From Sandaracinobacter neustonicus (lineage in GTDB: Bacteria > Pseudomonadota > Alphaproteobacteria > Sphingomonadales > Sphingomonadaceae), in NCBI RefSeq assembly GCF_006385875.1, contig NZ_VFSU01000030.1, positions 124,001 to 188,000 of the forward strand: 64,000 nt of DNA. The letters are read 5' to 3'. Both the position numbers and the translations under genes were made by a program. Position 1 is the stretch's first letter. Every line of letters starts with the position of its first letter. A model generated the notes under the pieces. That model saw only the letters and a program-made list of their open reading frames with translations. It had not been told where the DNA came from and did no database searches. Below, one piece after another: positions 57,045-64,000 of the stretch.

Positions 57045-57114
57045 ACCGGCGGATGGGATTTGTAGGAAGTTTTTCCCACTTTACGTGTAGGAGATAATTT
57101 GCCCTAACCTTCCT

Positions 57115-58293
57115 ATGGATCCCGTTCGCAACCCCTTCGCGCCCGGTGCGGGCACCCGGCCGCCCGAACTCGCCGGGCGCGATGAATTACTGGAACGCGC
57201 GGCCGTCGCGCTGGACCGGATCGCGCTGGGTCGCCCGGCGCGCAGCTTCATCCTCTATGGCCTGCGCGGCACCGGAAAGACGGTGCTGCTGGGCGAAATC
57301 CGCCGCGATGCAGAGGCGCGCGGGTTGCAGGCCATGCGGGTGGAGGCACCCGAAGGCCGCTCGCTTCCGGCCATGCTGGCCGCCCCGCTGCGCGCGCTGC
57401 TGCTGAAGCTGGACAGGATGGAATCCACCAAACAGGGCGCGCAAAAGGCGCTGCGGGCGCTGGCCAGCTTCGCCAAGCTGAAGGTGGCGTATCATGACAT
57501 CGAAGTGACCATCGACGCAGAGCCGGAAAAAGGCGTCGCCGATTCCGGCGACCTTGAAGTGGACCTGACGGAGCTGCTGCTGGCGCTGGGCGAAGCCGCG
57601 AAAGAGCGGGGAACCGCCGCCATATTGGCCATCGACGAGATTCAATATGTGAAGGAAGCCGAAATGGCGGCGCTGATCTCGGCGCTGCACGCGGTGGCGC
57701 AGGCGCAGCTGCCCGTCGCCATGGTCGCGGCCGGGCTGCCGCAGCTGCTGGGGCAGATGGGCCGGGCGAAAAGCTATGCGGAGCGCCTGTTCGAATATGT
57801 GGAGGTGGCCGCCCTCGTGCCGGGCGAGGCGCGCAACGCCATCCTGATCCCCATCGAGCGGGAGGAGGAGTCGATCGAACCGGCCGCCGTGGAGGCCATC
57901 GTCGCCGCGACGGAGGGCTACCCCTATTTCCTGCAGGAATGGGGCAAACATGCGTGGGATCTCGCCTTCGCCTCGCCCATCAGCCTGCAGGATGTGGAAA
58001 ACGCCAGCATCACCGCGCTGGCCGAGCTGGACGCCAGCTTCTTCCGCGTCCGCTTCGATCGGCTGACGCCTTCGGAAAAGCGTTACATGCGCGCCATGGC
58101 GGAACTGGGGCCGGGGCCGCACCGATCCGGCGACATCGCGGAGATGCTGGGCAAGCTGGTCACGCAGCTGGCCCCCACCCGCAACAGCCTGATCCGCAAG
58201 GGGATGCTCTATTCCCCCGCCCATGGCGACACCGCCTTCACCGTGCCGATGTTCGATCAGTTCATGAAGCGGATCATGCCCGAACTGGGGTGA
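57115..58293 (+). CDS. AAA+ ATPase with Orc1/Cdc6-like architecture
   Basis: A 392-aa ATPase. Walker A is YGLRGTGKTVLLGEI (about residue 50), Walker B AAILAIDEIQYV (about 170) and a sensor-like AAGLPQLLGQMGRA follows. After the lid comes a C-terminal winged-helix region (LTPSEKRYMRAMAELGPGPH; LAPTRNSLIRKGMLYSPAHG). Such stand-alone proteins are widespread and uncharacterised. Two direct TGTAGGA copies, 25 bp apart (57061, 57086), precede it and may mark its promoter. Its neighbours give no clear partner. Confidence 0.83.
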   Translation: MDPVRNPFAPGAGTRPPELAGRDELLERAAVALDRIALGRPARSFILYGLRGTGKTVLLGEIRRDAEARGLQAMRVEAPEGRSLPAMLAAPLRALLLKLDRMESTKQGAQKALRALASFAKLKVAYHDIEVTIDAEPEKGVADSGDLEVDLTELLLALGEAAKERGTAAILAIDEIQYVKEAEMAALISALHAVAQAQLPVAMVAAGLPQLLGQMGRAKSYAERLFEYVEVAALVPGEARNAILIPIEREEESIEPAAVEAIVAATEGYPYFLQEWGKHAWDLAFASPISLQDVENASITALAELDASFFRVRFDRLTPSEKRYMRAMAELGPGPHRSGDIAEMLGKLVTQLAPTRNSLIRKGMLYSPAHGDTAFTVPMFDQFMKRIMPELG

Positions 58294-58311
58294 GCGCTGC
58301 CGGGTTCGCTG

Positions 58312-59412
58312 ATGGACTCGCGACTGTCATCAAACAGTCGTAAGTCCGTCTCCATGCTGGATGCACGCAAAAGTTTCCGCGCCGATGACCCGCTGCGCGC
58401 GCTGGGATTGCAACCGCGCCCGCAAGCCATGGACGACAGCCGCCGCGAAGCCATCGCCGCCCGCCTCCTGGCGGGCGACACTCCGGACGCCATCCTGCAA
58501 GACATGGCGCGTGAAGGCCTGCCGCTGCCGCTGATCACCGCCGAAATCGAAGCGGCGCGCGCGCATCCCTATCTGAAGGCCGCCGCCCTGCTGCAGGCCC
58601 GGCTCGCCAAGCGCGACTGGCTGCTGGAAGCCCGCGCCAAGCTGGAGCGCATGGGCGCAGCGGAGATCACCCGCCGGGACAGGCTGCCGCCCGAAACCTT
58701 CTTCGCCGAACATTATGCCACCCTCACCCCGGTCGTGCTCACCGGCCTCACCGATCAGTGGCCGGGGCGGCAATGGACGCTGGACAGCCTTGCCGCGAAG
58801 GTCGGCAATCCCGAAATCGAAGTGCAGACGGGCCGCGAGGCGGACGCGGATTTCGAACTGAACTCGATTGCGCACAAGCAGCGGATGCGCTGGCACGACA
58901 TCCTCGCCCGGCTGGCAGACGACCCGGAGACCAATGATTTCTACGTCACCGCCAACAACAGCGGTCTGAACCGCAAGGCGCTGGACCCGCTGTGGCGCGA
59001 CGTGGGGGATCTGCCCGGCTATCTCGGCAAAAGCCATCTGGGCGACGGCTTCTTCTGGATGGGGCCGAAAGGCACGGTGACGCCATGGCACCATGATCTC
59101 ACGCAGAATCTGCTGGTGAACATGGTGGGGGTGAAGCGGGTGGCGATGGTGTCGCCCGCCGAAACCCACCGCATGCGCAACCACAAACATTGCTTCAGCC
59201 GTTTCGGCACGGACGCCACGCTGGCCGCCGTGCCAGAGGCCGAACGCCCGCGCGTTCAGACGGTGGAAATCGGCCCCGGCGAAATCCTGTTCATCCCGGT
59301 CGGCTGGTGGCACCATGTCACCGGCCTGTCGCTCAGCATCGGCATGAGCTTCACCAACTTCGTCTGGGACAATGAGTTCACCAGCTTCTACCGCAGCGAA
59401 GGCGAACTCTAG
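58312..59412 (+). CDS. JmjC-type cupin 2-oxoglutarate oxygenase
   Basis: A 366-aa protein with a C-terminal cupin_8/JmjC domain. The metal motif HxD is in PWHHDLTQNLLVNM and the distal His in VGWWHHVTGLSLSIGM. PVVLTGLTDQWPGRQWTLD is the usual domain opening. An N-terminal helical region of about 110 residues (ARLLAGDTPDAILQDMAREG) is of unknown role. Such enzymes hydroxylate proteins or tRNA. The start is uncertain: an ATG at 58354 also fits and neither has a clear ribosome-binding site. Its stop shares bases with the convergent gene. Confidence 0.85.
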   Translation: MDSRLSSNSRKSVSMLDARKSFRADDPLRALGLQPRPQAMDDSRREAIAARLLAGDTPDAILQDMAREGLPLPLITAEIEAARAHPYLKAAALLQARLAKRDWLLEARAKLERMGAAEITRRDRLPPETFFAEHYATLTPVVLTGLTDQWPGRQWTLDSLAAKVGNPEIEVQTGREADADFELNSIAHKQRMRWHDILARLADDPETNDFYVTANNSGLNRKALDPLWRDVGDLPGYLGKSHLGDGFFWMGPKGTVTPWHHDLTQNLLVNMVGVKRVAMVSPAETHRMRNHKHCFSRFGTDATLAAVPEAERPRVQTVEIGPGEILFIPVGWWHHVTGLSLSIGMSFTNFVWDNEFTSFYRSEGEL

Positions 59413-59987
59413 CCTTTGCGCTCCGCATAACGGGTGGCCGTCAGCCGCTCGGAGACGGCGCAGCTTTTGCTGTCCGCAAAGCCCAGCGCCCGCAGTTCGG
59501 TGCGCAGCTCGCTTTCCCGCACGGTCGCATAATGGCCCTTGCCGGTCACGATCCAGATCGGGCGGCCTCTGGCGCGCGCGCAGGCGGGGGCAAGATCGGC
59601 CACGCTTGCCACCAGCGCGATCAGCAGCGCCGCCTCCGTATCCGGGGCAGAGGCTCCGTCCAATGCCGCCAGCAAAGCCGGATCGTCGGTGTCGCCGATC
59701 AGGCAGCCGGGCTTGTCGGCGCTGATCCCCAGCTTTTGCGCCAGCGAGGGCGGCGGCTTGCGAAGTGCGGCATCCCATCGCGCCGCCTCTGCCAGTTCGA
59801 TCTCCAGCGGTTCGCCGGATATGGTCAGCAACAGCCGCCCATCCTGAAGCCGGGGCAGGCCCACCTCCGCGCGCGGAATGCGCAGCTTCAGCCCGCCGGA
59901 AAGCTCGAAGGCCATGGAATCCAGATGCAGCCGCACGGGATGCCGCCCGCCGCGCCAGACCGCAATTGCGTTGCTGTCCTGCCCCAT
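59409..59987 (-). CDS. DUF3052-like protein
   Basis: A 192-aa soluble protein. The ending RELRALGFADSKSCAVSERL (here TELRALGFADSK) plus ATRYAERK, and PPSLAQKLGISADKPGCLIG in the middle, resemble DUF3052, a family with no known function. The first 75 residues look beta-rich (HPVRLHLDSMAFELSGGLKL). The ATG at 59987 was chosen because the longer frame runs back into an intrinsic terminator. That terminator and a structured RNA region lie immediately upstream (60030-60170) and may control this gene. Confidence 0.68.
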   Translation of the reverse strand: MGQDSNAIAVWRGGRHPVRLHLDSMAFELSGGLKLRIPRAEVGLPRLQDGRLLLTISGEPLEIELAEAARWDAALRKPPPSLAQKLGISADKPGCLIGDTDDPALLAALDGASAPDTEAALLIALVASVADLAPACARARGRPIWIVTGKGHYATVRESELRTELRALGFADSKSCAVSERLTATRYAERKG

Positions 59988-60029
59988 GCCCACAGCCTGC
60001 GCCCGCCCCGGGCAGGCGTCAAGGCAAGC

Positions 60030-60064
60030 AAAAAGGCCCCTCGCCACAGGGGCAAGGGGCCTTT
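60030..60064 (-). terminator. Intrinsic terminator before the DUF3052-like gene
   Basis: Ten-base perfect arms AAAGGCCCCT / AGGGGCCTTT with a 13-base loop, followed on the minus strand by a five-T run and GCTT. The plus-strand side has only three T residues, so it is oriented toward minus-strand transcripts. Confidence 0.8.
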
Positions 60065-60170
60065 CGCCTCGGGTTGGAAGACGGTGCGACCATCCAAGCA
60101 GGCTACCCGTTCGGGCTTGCCCACCGTCTGGAACTCGCCAGCCCGTGAAGGCCGGAATGCCTGCTTATCC
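60030..60170 (-). ncRNA. Candidate structured leader or small RNA, unassigned
   Basis: Read on the minus strand, AAGCAGGC (60166-60159) can pair with GCCTGCTT (60103-60096), and AGACGGTG (60129-60122) with CACCGTCT (60086-60079). The two 8-bp helices interleave, so they form either an H-type pseudoknot or alternative structures. A terminator follows at 60064-60030. A TTGCAA / CTGGAT promoter-like pair lies near 60195-60168. I know no matching RNA family. The transcript would end 43 nt before the DUF3052-like start codon. Confidence 0.5.
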
Positions 60171-60326
60171 AGCACAATCCATGCCAGCTTTGCAACGGAT
60201 TTTTCCGCATCGGAAGGGTCCATCCGCGCAACGCTTTGTGACACTTGGGGGGCTGGCCCAAAATGGCTGATCCGGGTTAACCAGAGGACAGGGTCGGCAA
60301 CCAAGAGCCAAAAGGTGTTGGTCGCC

Positions 60327-60929
60327 ATGAATACAGTCGCTTCACAGTGGGAAACCGCTGATTCTCGCCGCCAGCGCTACACGCGCGAAGCGCTCGAACG
60401 CCTCCTCGTCCGCGAGGATCAATTGCACCATGGCCGCGCCACGGATGTGCTGCGGCAGGTGACGCTCCGCGATACCAGCTACGCCACCCGCGTGGGGCTG
60501 CTGGCAGGCGAACGCGTCCGGGTGCAGCGCATTGCCAGCGCAATGGCCGCAGGCGGCGCGCTGGTGGCGGTGCTGATGATCGTCTTCGTCGTCATGGCTC
60601 ACCTCCCCCTGATGGATCAGGCCCTGCTGATCACGGCCGCCGGACTTTCTGTCGCGATGTTCCGGCTGGTCGTGCAACCGGGGCGGCCCGTGCTGGGCAC
60701 GCAGATGGTGCTGCAACTGCTGATGACCCTGTTCCTCATCATCGGCCTTGGTGCGCAGCCCTTCGGTGCCGCCGTCGCCCTGCTGGGCTGGGCGGCCGCA
60801 CTGGGCCGGGGCTGGGTGGAAACCCGCACCCGCGCCATCGACATCGCCGAAATGGAACTGGCGATGAAAGTGCGCGGCGCAGACGCCAGCCGGGCCGACG
60901 CCCTCAGGCGGCAAGCCGCCCGCATCTGA
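60327..60929 (+). CDS. Hypothetical inner-membrane protein
   Basis: A 200-aa protein I do not recognise. A charged N-terminal part (RYTREALERLLVREDQLHHG) of about 70 residues is followed by four hydrophobic segments (SAMAAGGALVAVLMIVFVVM; ALLITAAGLSVAMF; VLQLLMTLFLIIGLGA; FGAAVALLGWAAAL). A charged C-terminal helix follows (AIDIAEMELAMKVRGADASR). A terminator lies directly after it. The gene begins about 160 bp from the candidate RNA and points away from it. Confidence 0.72.
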   Translation: MNTVASQWETADSRRQRYTREALERLLVREDQLHHGRATDVLRQVTLRDTSYATRVGLLAGERVRVQRIASAMAAGGALVAVLMIVFVVMAHLPLMDQALLITAAGLSVAMFRLVVQPGRPVLGTQMVLQLLMTLFLIIGLGAQPFGAAVALLGWAAALGRGWVETRTRAIDIAEMELAMKVRGADASRADALRRQAARI

Positions 60930-60947
60930 AGCCACCATGGTTGAACA

Positions 60948-60985
60948 AAGGCCGGTCACCGTCCCTCACGGTGGCCGGCCTTTTC
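60948..60985 (+). terminator. Intrinsic terminator of the membrane-protein gene
   Basis: A long stem AAAGGCCGGTCACCGT / ACGGTGGCCGGCCTTTT with loop CCCTC and one mismatch, then a T-run. It lies about 20 bp after the stop codon at 60929. Confidence 0.88.
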
Positions 60986-61023
60986 CGTTGTGCGGTGGAG
61001 GTTGGCGGTAAACGGAAGGTTTT

Positions 61024-61170
61024 GAAGGGGCTCTGCCCCTTCACCCCGGCAGGGGCGTGACGCCCCTGCACCCCCCCGACATTTAGCCCCTCCTCCTTTA
61101 GGGGAGGGGTTGGGGTGGGGGGCTCGACGGCTTGGTGCGAGGGTGGAAATTATTGCCTGCGGCGCTTTGA
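61024..61170 (+). repeat. Type II intergenic repeat, copy 3
   Basis: Complete unit with GGGGCTCTGCCCC, the GCAGGGGCGTGACGCCCCTGC palindrome and GCCCCTCCTCCTTTAGGGGA. It continues with GCTTGGTGCGAGGGT and ends at ATTGCCTGCGGCGCTTTG. The whole interval 60986-61585 contains repeats only. Confidence 0.85.
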
Positions 61171-61178
61171 GGGCTGCC

Positions 61179-61274
61179 CACCCGTCACCCCGGACTTGAT
61201 CCGGGGTCCAGCTTTCCACCCGCAACGTTGTCGAAGACCAGCTGGACCCCGGATCAAGTCCGGGGTGACGGGTG
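61179..61274. repeat. Perfect 35-bp inverted repeat with 26-base loop
   Basis: Left arm 61179-61213 and right arm 61240-61274 are exact reverse complements. Each arm contains CACCCGTCACCCCGGA, the core found as a palindrome at 44212. It separates a type II repeat from a type I repeat. Confidence 0.92.
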
Positions 61275-61302
61275 TAGGGGTGTTGGTGGGTTTACTTAGG
61301 GG

Positions 61303-61327
61303 CCTTCGACAGGCTCAGGCTGAGCGG
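61303..61327 (+). repeat. CTTCGACAGGCTCAGGCTGAGC element
   Basis: A short dispersed element carrying the hairpin GCTCAG..CTGAGC. Part of the same sequence (CCGCTCAGGCTGA) closes the window at 63988-64000. Similar elements are known between alphaproteobacterial genes. Confidence 0.5.
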
Positions 61328-61356
61328 GTGGGGAGGTCGGGGGGCTGGGAGGTTGG

Positions 61357-61546
61357 TTGGTCAGGCCCGGCGGTGACACCCCCTCTCCATCTCTCCCCCT
61401 TGCAGGGGGAGAGAGCCGTGTAGCGCCGCAGGCAATTGAATCTGGTCACCCGCACGGCGCTGGAGCTGGGGCGCAACGCAAAGTTAGAGGGTGCAGGGAA
61501 ATCATTTCCCTGCTGGGTGCAGGGCAAAGCCCTGCCCGCCGGAGGC
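61357..61546 (+). repeat. Type I intergenic repeat, copy 5
   Basis: Full-length unit ending 40 bp before the CoA-transferase stop codon. Block order matches the copy at 10251, with minor substitutions in the linker. Confidence 0.9.
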
Positions 61547-61585
61547 AAAAAATCTCACTGCGCGGCGCACACCCCCGCCGCTCGC

Positions 61586-62785
61586 TCAGATCACCCCTTC
61601 CCGCCCAAGCTCGGCGATTTCCCCGTCAGACAGCCCCAGCAGCTCGTTGTAGATGGCGTGGTTGTGCGCACCCAGGTCCGGCCCGGCCCAGTTCACCTTG
61701 CCGGGTGTGGCAGAGAGTTTCGGCACCACATTCTGCATCACAAGATTGGCGAACTCCGGGTGGGCCACTTTCACCAGCGCTTCGCGCGCGGCGAAGTGGG
61801 GGTCTGTCAGCATGTCGGGGGCTTTGTAGATTTTGCCCGCGGGCACAGCGTGGTCGTTCATCAGCGCCAGCACGTCGGCGGCCTTTTGCGGGCGGGTCCA
61901 GTCGGCGATCAGCGCGTCCAGTTCGGCCTGCCGCTCGCCGCGGGCGCGGTGCCCGGCATAGCGCGGATCGCTGGCGAGGTCGGGGCGGCCCATCGCCCGG
62001 CAGAGACGGGCGAACACGCTGTCCTGATTGGCACCGATCAGGATGTCGGCGTCGGCGCAGGGGTAGGCGTTGGAGGGGGCGAGGCCGGGCAGGATCGAGC
62101 CGGTTCGTTCGCGCACATGCCCGGCCTCGGTATATTCGGGCACGGTCGATTCCATCATCGCCAGCACGGCTTCATAGATGGCGGAATCCACCACCTGCCC
62201 CTCGCCGGTGCGGTGCCGGTGGTGCAGCGCCATGATCGCGCCAAGGCAGGCGAAGGTGGCGGCCAGCGAATCGCCAATGGAAAGCCCCACGCGGCTGGGC
62301 GGGGCGGACGGATCGCCCGCCAGATTGCGGATTCCGCCCATCGCCTCGCCGATGGAGCCATAACCCGCGCGGGGGGCGTAAGGCCCCGTCTGCCCATAGC
62401 CGGAGACGCGGATCATGATGAGGCCGGGGTTTTCCGCGCTGAGTTCGGGGTAACCGAGGTTCCATTTCTCCAGCGTGCCGGGGCGGAAATTCTCCAGCAG
62501 AAAATCGGATCGGCGCACCAGCCGCTTCAGCAGTTCCTGCCCGCGCTCGTCGCGCAGATTCAGTGTGATGGTCTTTTTATTGCGGCCCAGCACCGGGAAC
62601 CACACGGGCTTGCCATTGCCCCAATGGCGCATTGGATCGCCCTCGGTCGCATCGCCGGGCTGACGCGGCGGCTCCACCTTGATCACCTCGCAGCCATGAT
62701 CGGCCATCAGCTGGCCGCAGAAGGGGCCGGCAATCAGCTGCCCCATCTCGATCAGCCGCAATCCATCCAGTGCGCCCTGTGCCAT
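61586..62785 (-). CDS. Class III CoA-transferase (CaiB/BaiF family)
   Basis: A 399-aa CoA-transferase. LRLIEMGQLIAGPFCGQLMA at the N-terminus is followed by the catalytic-aspartate region around KVEPPRQPGDA. NKKTITLNLRDERGQELLKR, LLENFRPGTLEKWNLGYPEL and VSGYGQTGPYAPRAGYGSIG follow; these are family signatures. It moves CoA between organic acids. It is divergent from an HMG-CoA-lyase-like gene with 88 bp between; the pairing suggests activation and cleavage of a branched dicarboxylate, an inference only. Confidence 0.92.
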   Translation of the reverse strand: MAQGALDGLRLIEMGQLIAGPFCGQLMADHGCEVIKVEPPRQPGDATEGDPMRHWGNGKPVWFPVLGRNKKTITLNLRDERGQELLKRLVRRSDFLLENFRPGTLEKWNLGYPELSAENPGLIMIRVSGYGQTGPYAPRAGYGSIGEAMGGIRNLAGDPSAPPSRVGLSIGDSLAATFACLGAIMALHHRHRTGEGQVVDSAIYEAVLAMMESTVPEYTEAGHVRERTGSILPGLAPSNAYPCADADILIGANQDSVFARLCRAMGRPDLASDPRYAGHRARGERQAELDALIADWTRPQKAADVLALMNDHAVPAGKIYKAPDMLTDPHFAAREALVKVAHPEFANLVMQNVVPKLSATPGKVNWAGPDLGAHNHAIYNELLGLSDGEIAELGREGVI

Positions 62786-62873
62786 TGTCCGGCCTCTAGT
62801 CCTTCGTGCTTGCTATCGTCATCTTTGCGGCCATATCCCCGCTCATGCAATCGCAACGGAGGGGCAGGCGCGG

Positions 62874-63803
62874 ATGACCGGTCAGGTCGAAATCGTCGAA
62901 GTGGGCGCGCGGGACGGCCTGCAGAACGAACGCGAGGTGATCGCGACAGACGGCAAGCTGGGGCTGATCGATCGGCTGCTGGCGGCAGGCGTGCGCCGGA
63001 TCGAGGTGGCGAGCTTCGTGAACCCCGCCCGCGTGCCGCAAATGGCGGACGGCGAGGCGGTCATTCAGGCCCTGCCTGACCGGCCGGACGTCAGCTACAT
63101 CGGCCTCTGCCTGAACAAGCGCGGCGTGCTGCGCGCGCTCGCCACCCGCGAAGGCGGCCGGCGTGGCGTGGACGAAGCAGGCTGCGTGCTGGTCGCCTCC
63201 AACAGTTTCGGGATGCGCAATCAGGGCCAGACGATTGAGGAGGGCCTGCGCGAAAACCGCGAGATGCTGCGGCTGGCGCGCGACGGCGGGCTGCTGCCGC
63301 AAGTGACGATTTCGGCTGCCTTCGGCTGCCCGTTCGAAGGCCATGTGCCGCCCGAAACCGTGATCCGGCTGGCGGCGGAGATGGCGGAAGCGGGCGCGGT
63401 GGAAATCGCGCTGGCCGACACCATCGGAGTCGCCGTTCCCGCACAGGTGGAGGAGCTGTTCGCCCGCGTGGCCGAAGCCGCCCCCGCTATCCGCCTGCGC
63501 GCGCATTTCCACAACACGCGCGGCACCGGAATCGCCAACGCATGGGCCGCCTTCCGATCCGGGGTGGACGTGCTGGATTCCAGCCTCGGCGGGCTGGGCG
63601 GCTGCCCCTTCGCCCCGCGCGCCACCGGCAACATCTCCACCGAAGAACTGGTCTATCTGATGGACCGCTCCGGCGTGGCGACCGGGCTGGATCTGGAGGC
63701 GCTGATCGAGGTGAACCACTGGTTCGAACCTGTTTTGGGGCGGGCGATGCCATCGCTGGTGGCACGGGCGGGGAACTGGACCGGGGCTGCGACGGCGGGT
63801 TGA
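62874..63803 (+). CDS. Hydroxymethylglutaryl-CoA lyase family enzyme
   Basis: A 309-aa TIM-barrel lyase of the HMGL-like family. The N-terminal VEIVEVGARDGLQNE carries the catalytic Arg-Asp pair. RIEVASFVNPARVPQMAD and LADTIGVAVPAQVEELF follow; HFHNTRGTGIANAWAA supplies the metal-binding histidines. SLGGLGGCPFAPRATGNIST holds the conserved cysteine loop. It would split HMG-CoA into acetoacetate and acetyl-CoA (leucine breakdown) or cleave a related 3-hydroxy acyl-CoA. Confidence 0.93.
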   Translation: MTGQVEIVEVGARDGLQNEREVIATDGKLGLIDRLLAAGVRRIEVASFVNPARVPQMADGEAVIQALPDRPDVSYIGLCLNKRGVLRALATREGGRRGVDEAGCVLVASNSFGMRNQGQTIEEGLRENREMLRLARDGGLLPQVTISAAFGCPFEGHVPPETVIRLAAEMAEAGAVEIALADTIGVAVPAQVEELFARVAEAAPAIRLRAHFHNTRGTGIANAWAAFRSGVDVLDSSLGGLGGCPFAPRATGNISTEELVYLMDRSGVATGLDLEALIEVNHWFEPVLGRAMPSLVARAGNWTGAATAG

Positions 63804-63816
63804 GTGTGCGAGATAC

Positions 63817-63965
63817 GAAGGGGCTCTGCCCCTTCACCCCGGCAGGGGCGTGACGCCCCTGCACCCCCAGGACTTTTTAGCCCCTCCTCCTTTCGGGGAG
63901 GGTTGGGGTGGGGGCTCGACACTTGGTGCGAGGCTGGGAGTTTTAGTGCCTGCGGCGCTTTGGAG
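63817..63965 (+). repeat. Type II intergenic repeat, copy 4
   Basis: Unit starting GGGGCTCTGCCCC, with GCAGGGGCGTGACGCCCCTGC, CCCCTCCTCCTTTCGGGGAG and CTTGGTGCGAGG, ending TGCCTGCGGCGCTTTGG. It lies directly after the lyase gene. The last 35 bases of the window hold only a fragment of the CTCAGGCTGA element. Confidence 0.83.
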
Positions 63966-64000
63966 CGATTTCCCCTTATCCCTCCCCCCGCTCAGGCTGA

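Noticed and set aside
57061-57092. EcfG general-stress promoter (GGAAC ... CGTT)
   Set aside because: The nearest match, GGAAG then CGTG with 14 bp between, misses the consensus at both ends and in spacing.
60065-60175. tRNA, tmRNA or 6S RNA in the structured region
   Set aside because: There is no TTCGAATC-type T arm, no tag-peptide frame and no long single hairpin with central bubble. The two helices interleave, which fits none of these.
59888-60328. A 146-codon minus-strand frame over the candidate RNA
   Set aside because: It translates the terminator stem and continues out of frame into the DUF3052-like gene. The base-paired structure explains the sequence better.

Overview
The window is 64 kb of GC-rich chromosomal DNA from an alphaproteobacterium, most like a member of the Sphingomonadales. 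The support is the gene order pyrE-pdxJ-acpS-lepB, a complete dcw (division and cell wall) cluster running mraZ to ftsZ, a PEPxxWA-CTERM surface protein, a FecI/FecR/TonB-receptor trio and a single bifunctional Rel/SpoT enzyme. No plasmid, phage or rRNA genes are visible.

Layout. 1-4.0 kb: TonB-dependent receptor (cut by the window edge), FecR, ECF sigma factor, a PLP sulfur-amino-acid lyase and its Lrp-type regulator. 4.1-9.2 kb: rpsD, rpoZ, a RelBE-type toxin-antitoxin pair, an unknown lower-GC gene, and rel/spoT. 9.2-11.5 kb: two paralogous DUF481 outer-membrane proteins. 11.5-15.8 kb: pyrE-pdxJ-acpS-lepB, an AI-2E-family membrane protein and a VapBC-type pair. 15.8-24.7 kb: a DUF1444-like protein, lepA, the PEP-CTERM protein, thiolase plus a solute-binding lipoprotein, cysteine synthase and two small envelope proteins. 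24.7-43.9 kb: the dcw cluster with MraZ-box and DnaA-box motifs in front, almost every junction translationally coupled, a DUF4262-like gene inserted between murB and ddl, and an apparent one-base frameshift in ftsW. 44.4-46.6 kb: ybaB-dnaX opposite the 4.5S SRP RNA gene. 47-53.6 kb: a decayed esterase, acyl-CoA ligase and dehydrogenase, an ALDH7-type aldehyde dehydrogenase and an MHS-type transporter. 53.6-60.9 kb: a TPR/Asp-hydroxylase protein, zinc metallopeptidase, PQQ-type sugar dehydrogenase, AAA ATPase, JmjC-cupin oxygenase, a DUF3052-like protein preceded by a structured leader or small RNA, and a membrane protein. 61.5-63.8 kb: a class III CoA-transferase divergent from an HMG-CoA lyase.

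The most unusual features are not protein genes. Two families of dispersed intergenic repeats (type I about 185 bp, five full copies; type II about 150 bp, four copies) fill most of the gene-free stretches. At three loci they stand side by side in the same relative order and orientation, twice with a perfect palindrome between them. The second candidate is a small structured RNA on the minus strand near 60.03-60.17 kb. It has two interleaved 8-bp helices (a pseudoknot or a switch) and a strong intrinsic terminator just before a DUF3052-like gene.

All functional assignments come from recognising sequence motifs by eye. No database search or folding program was run.
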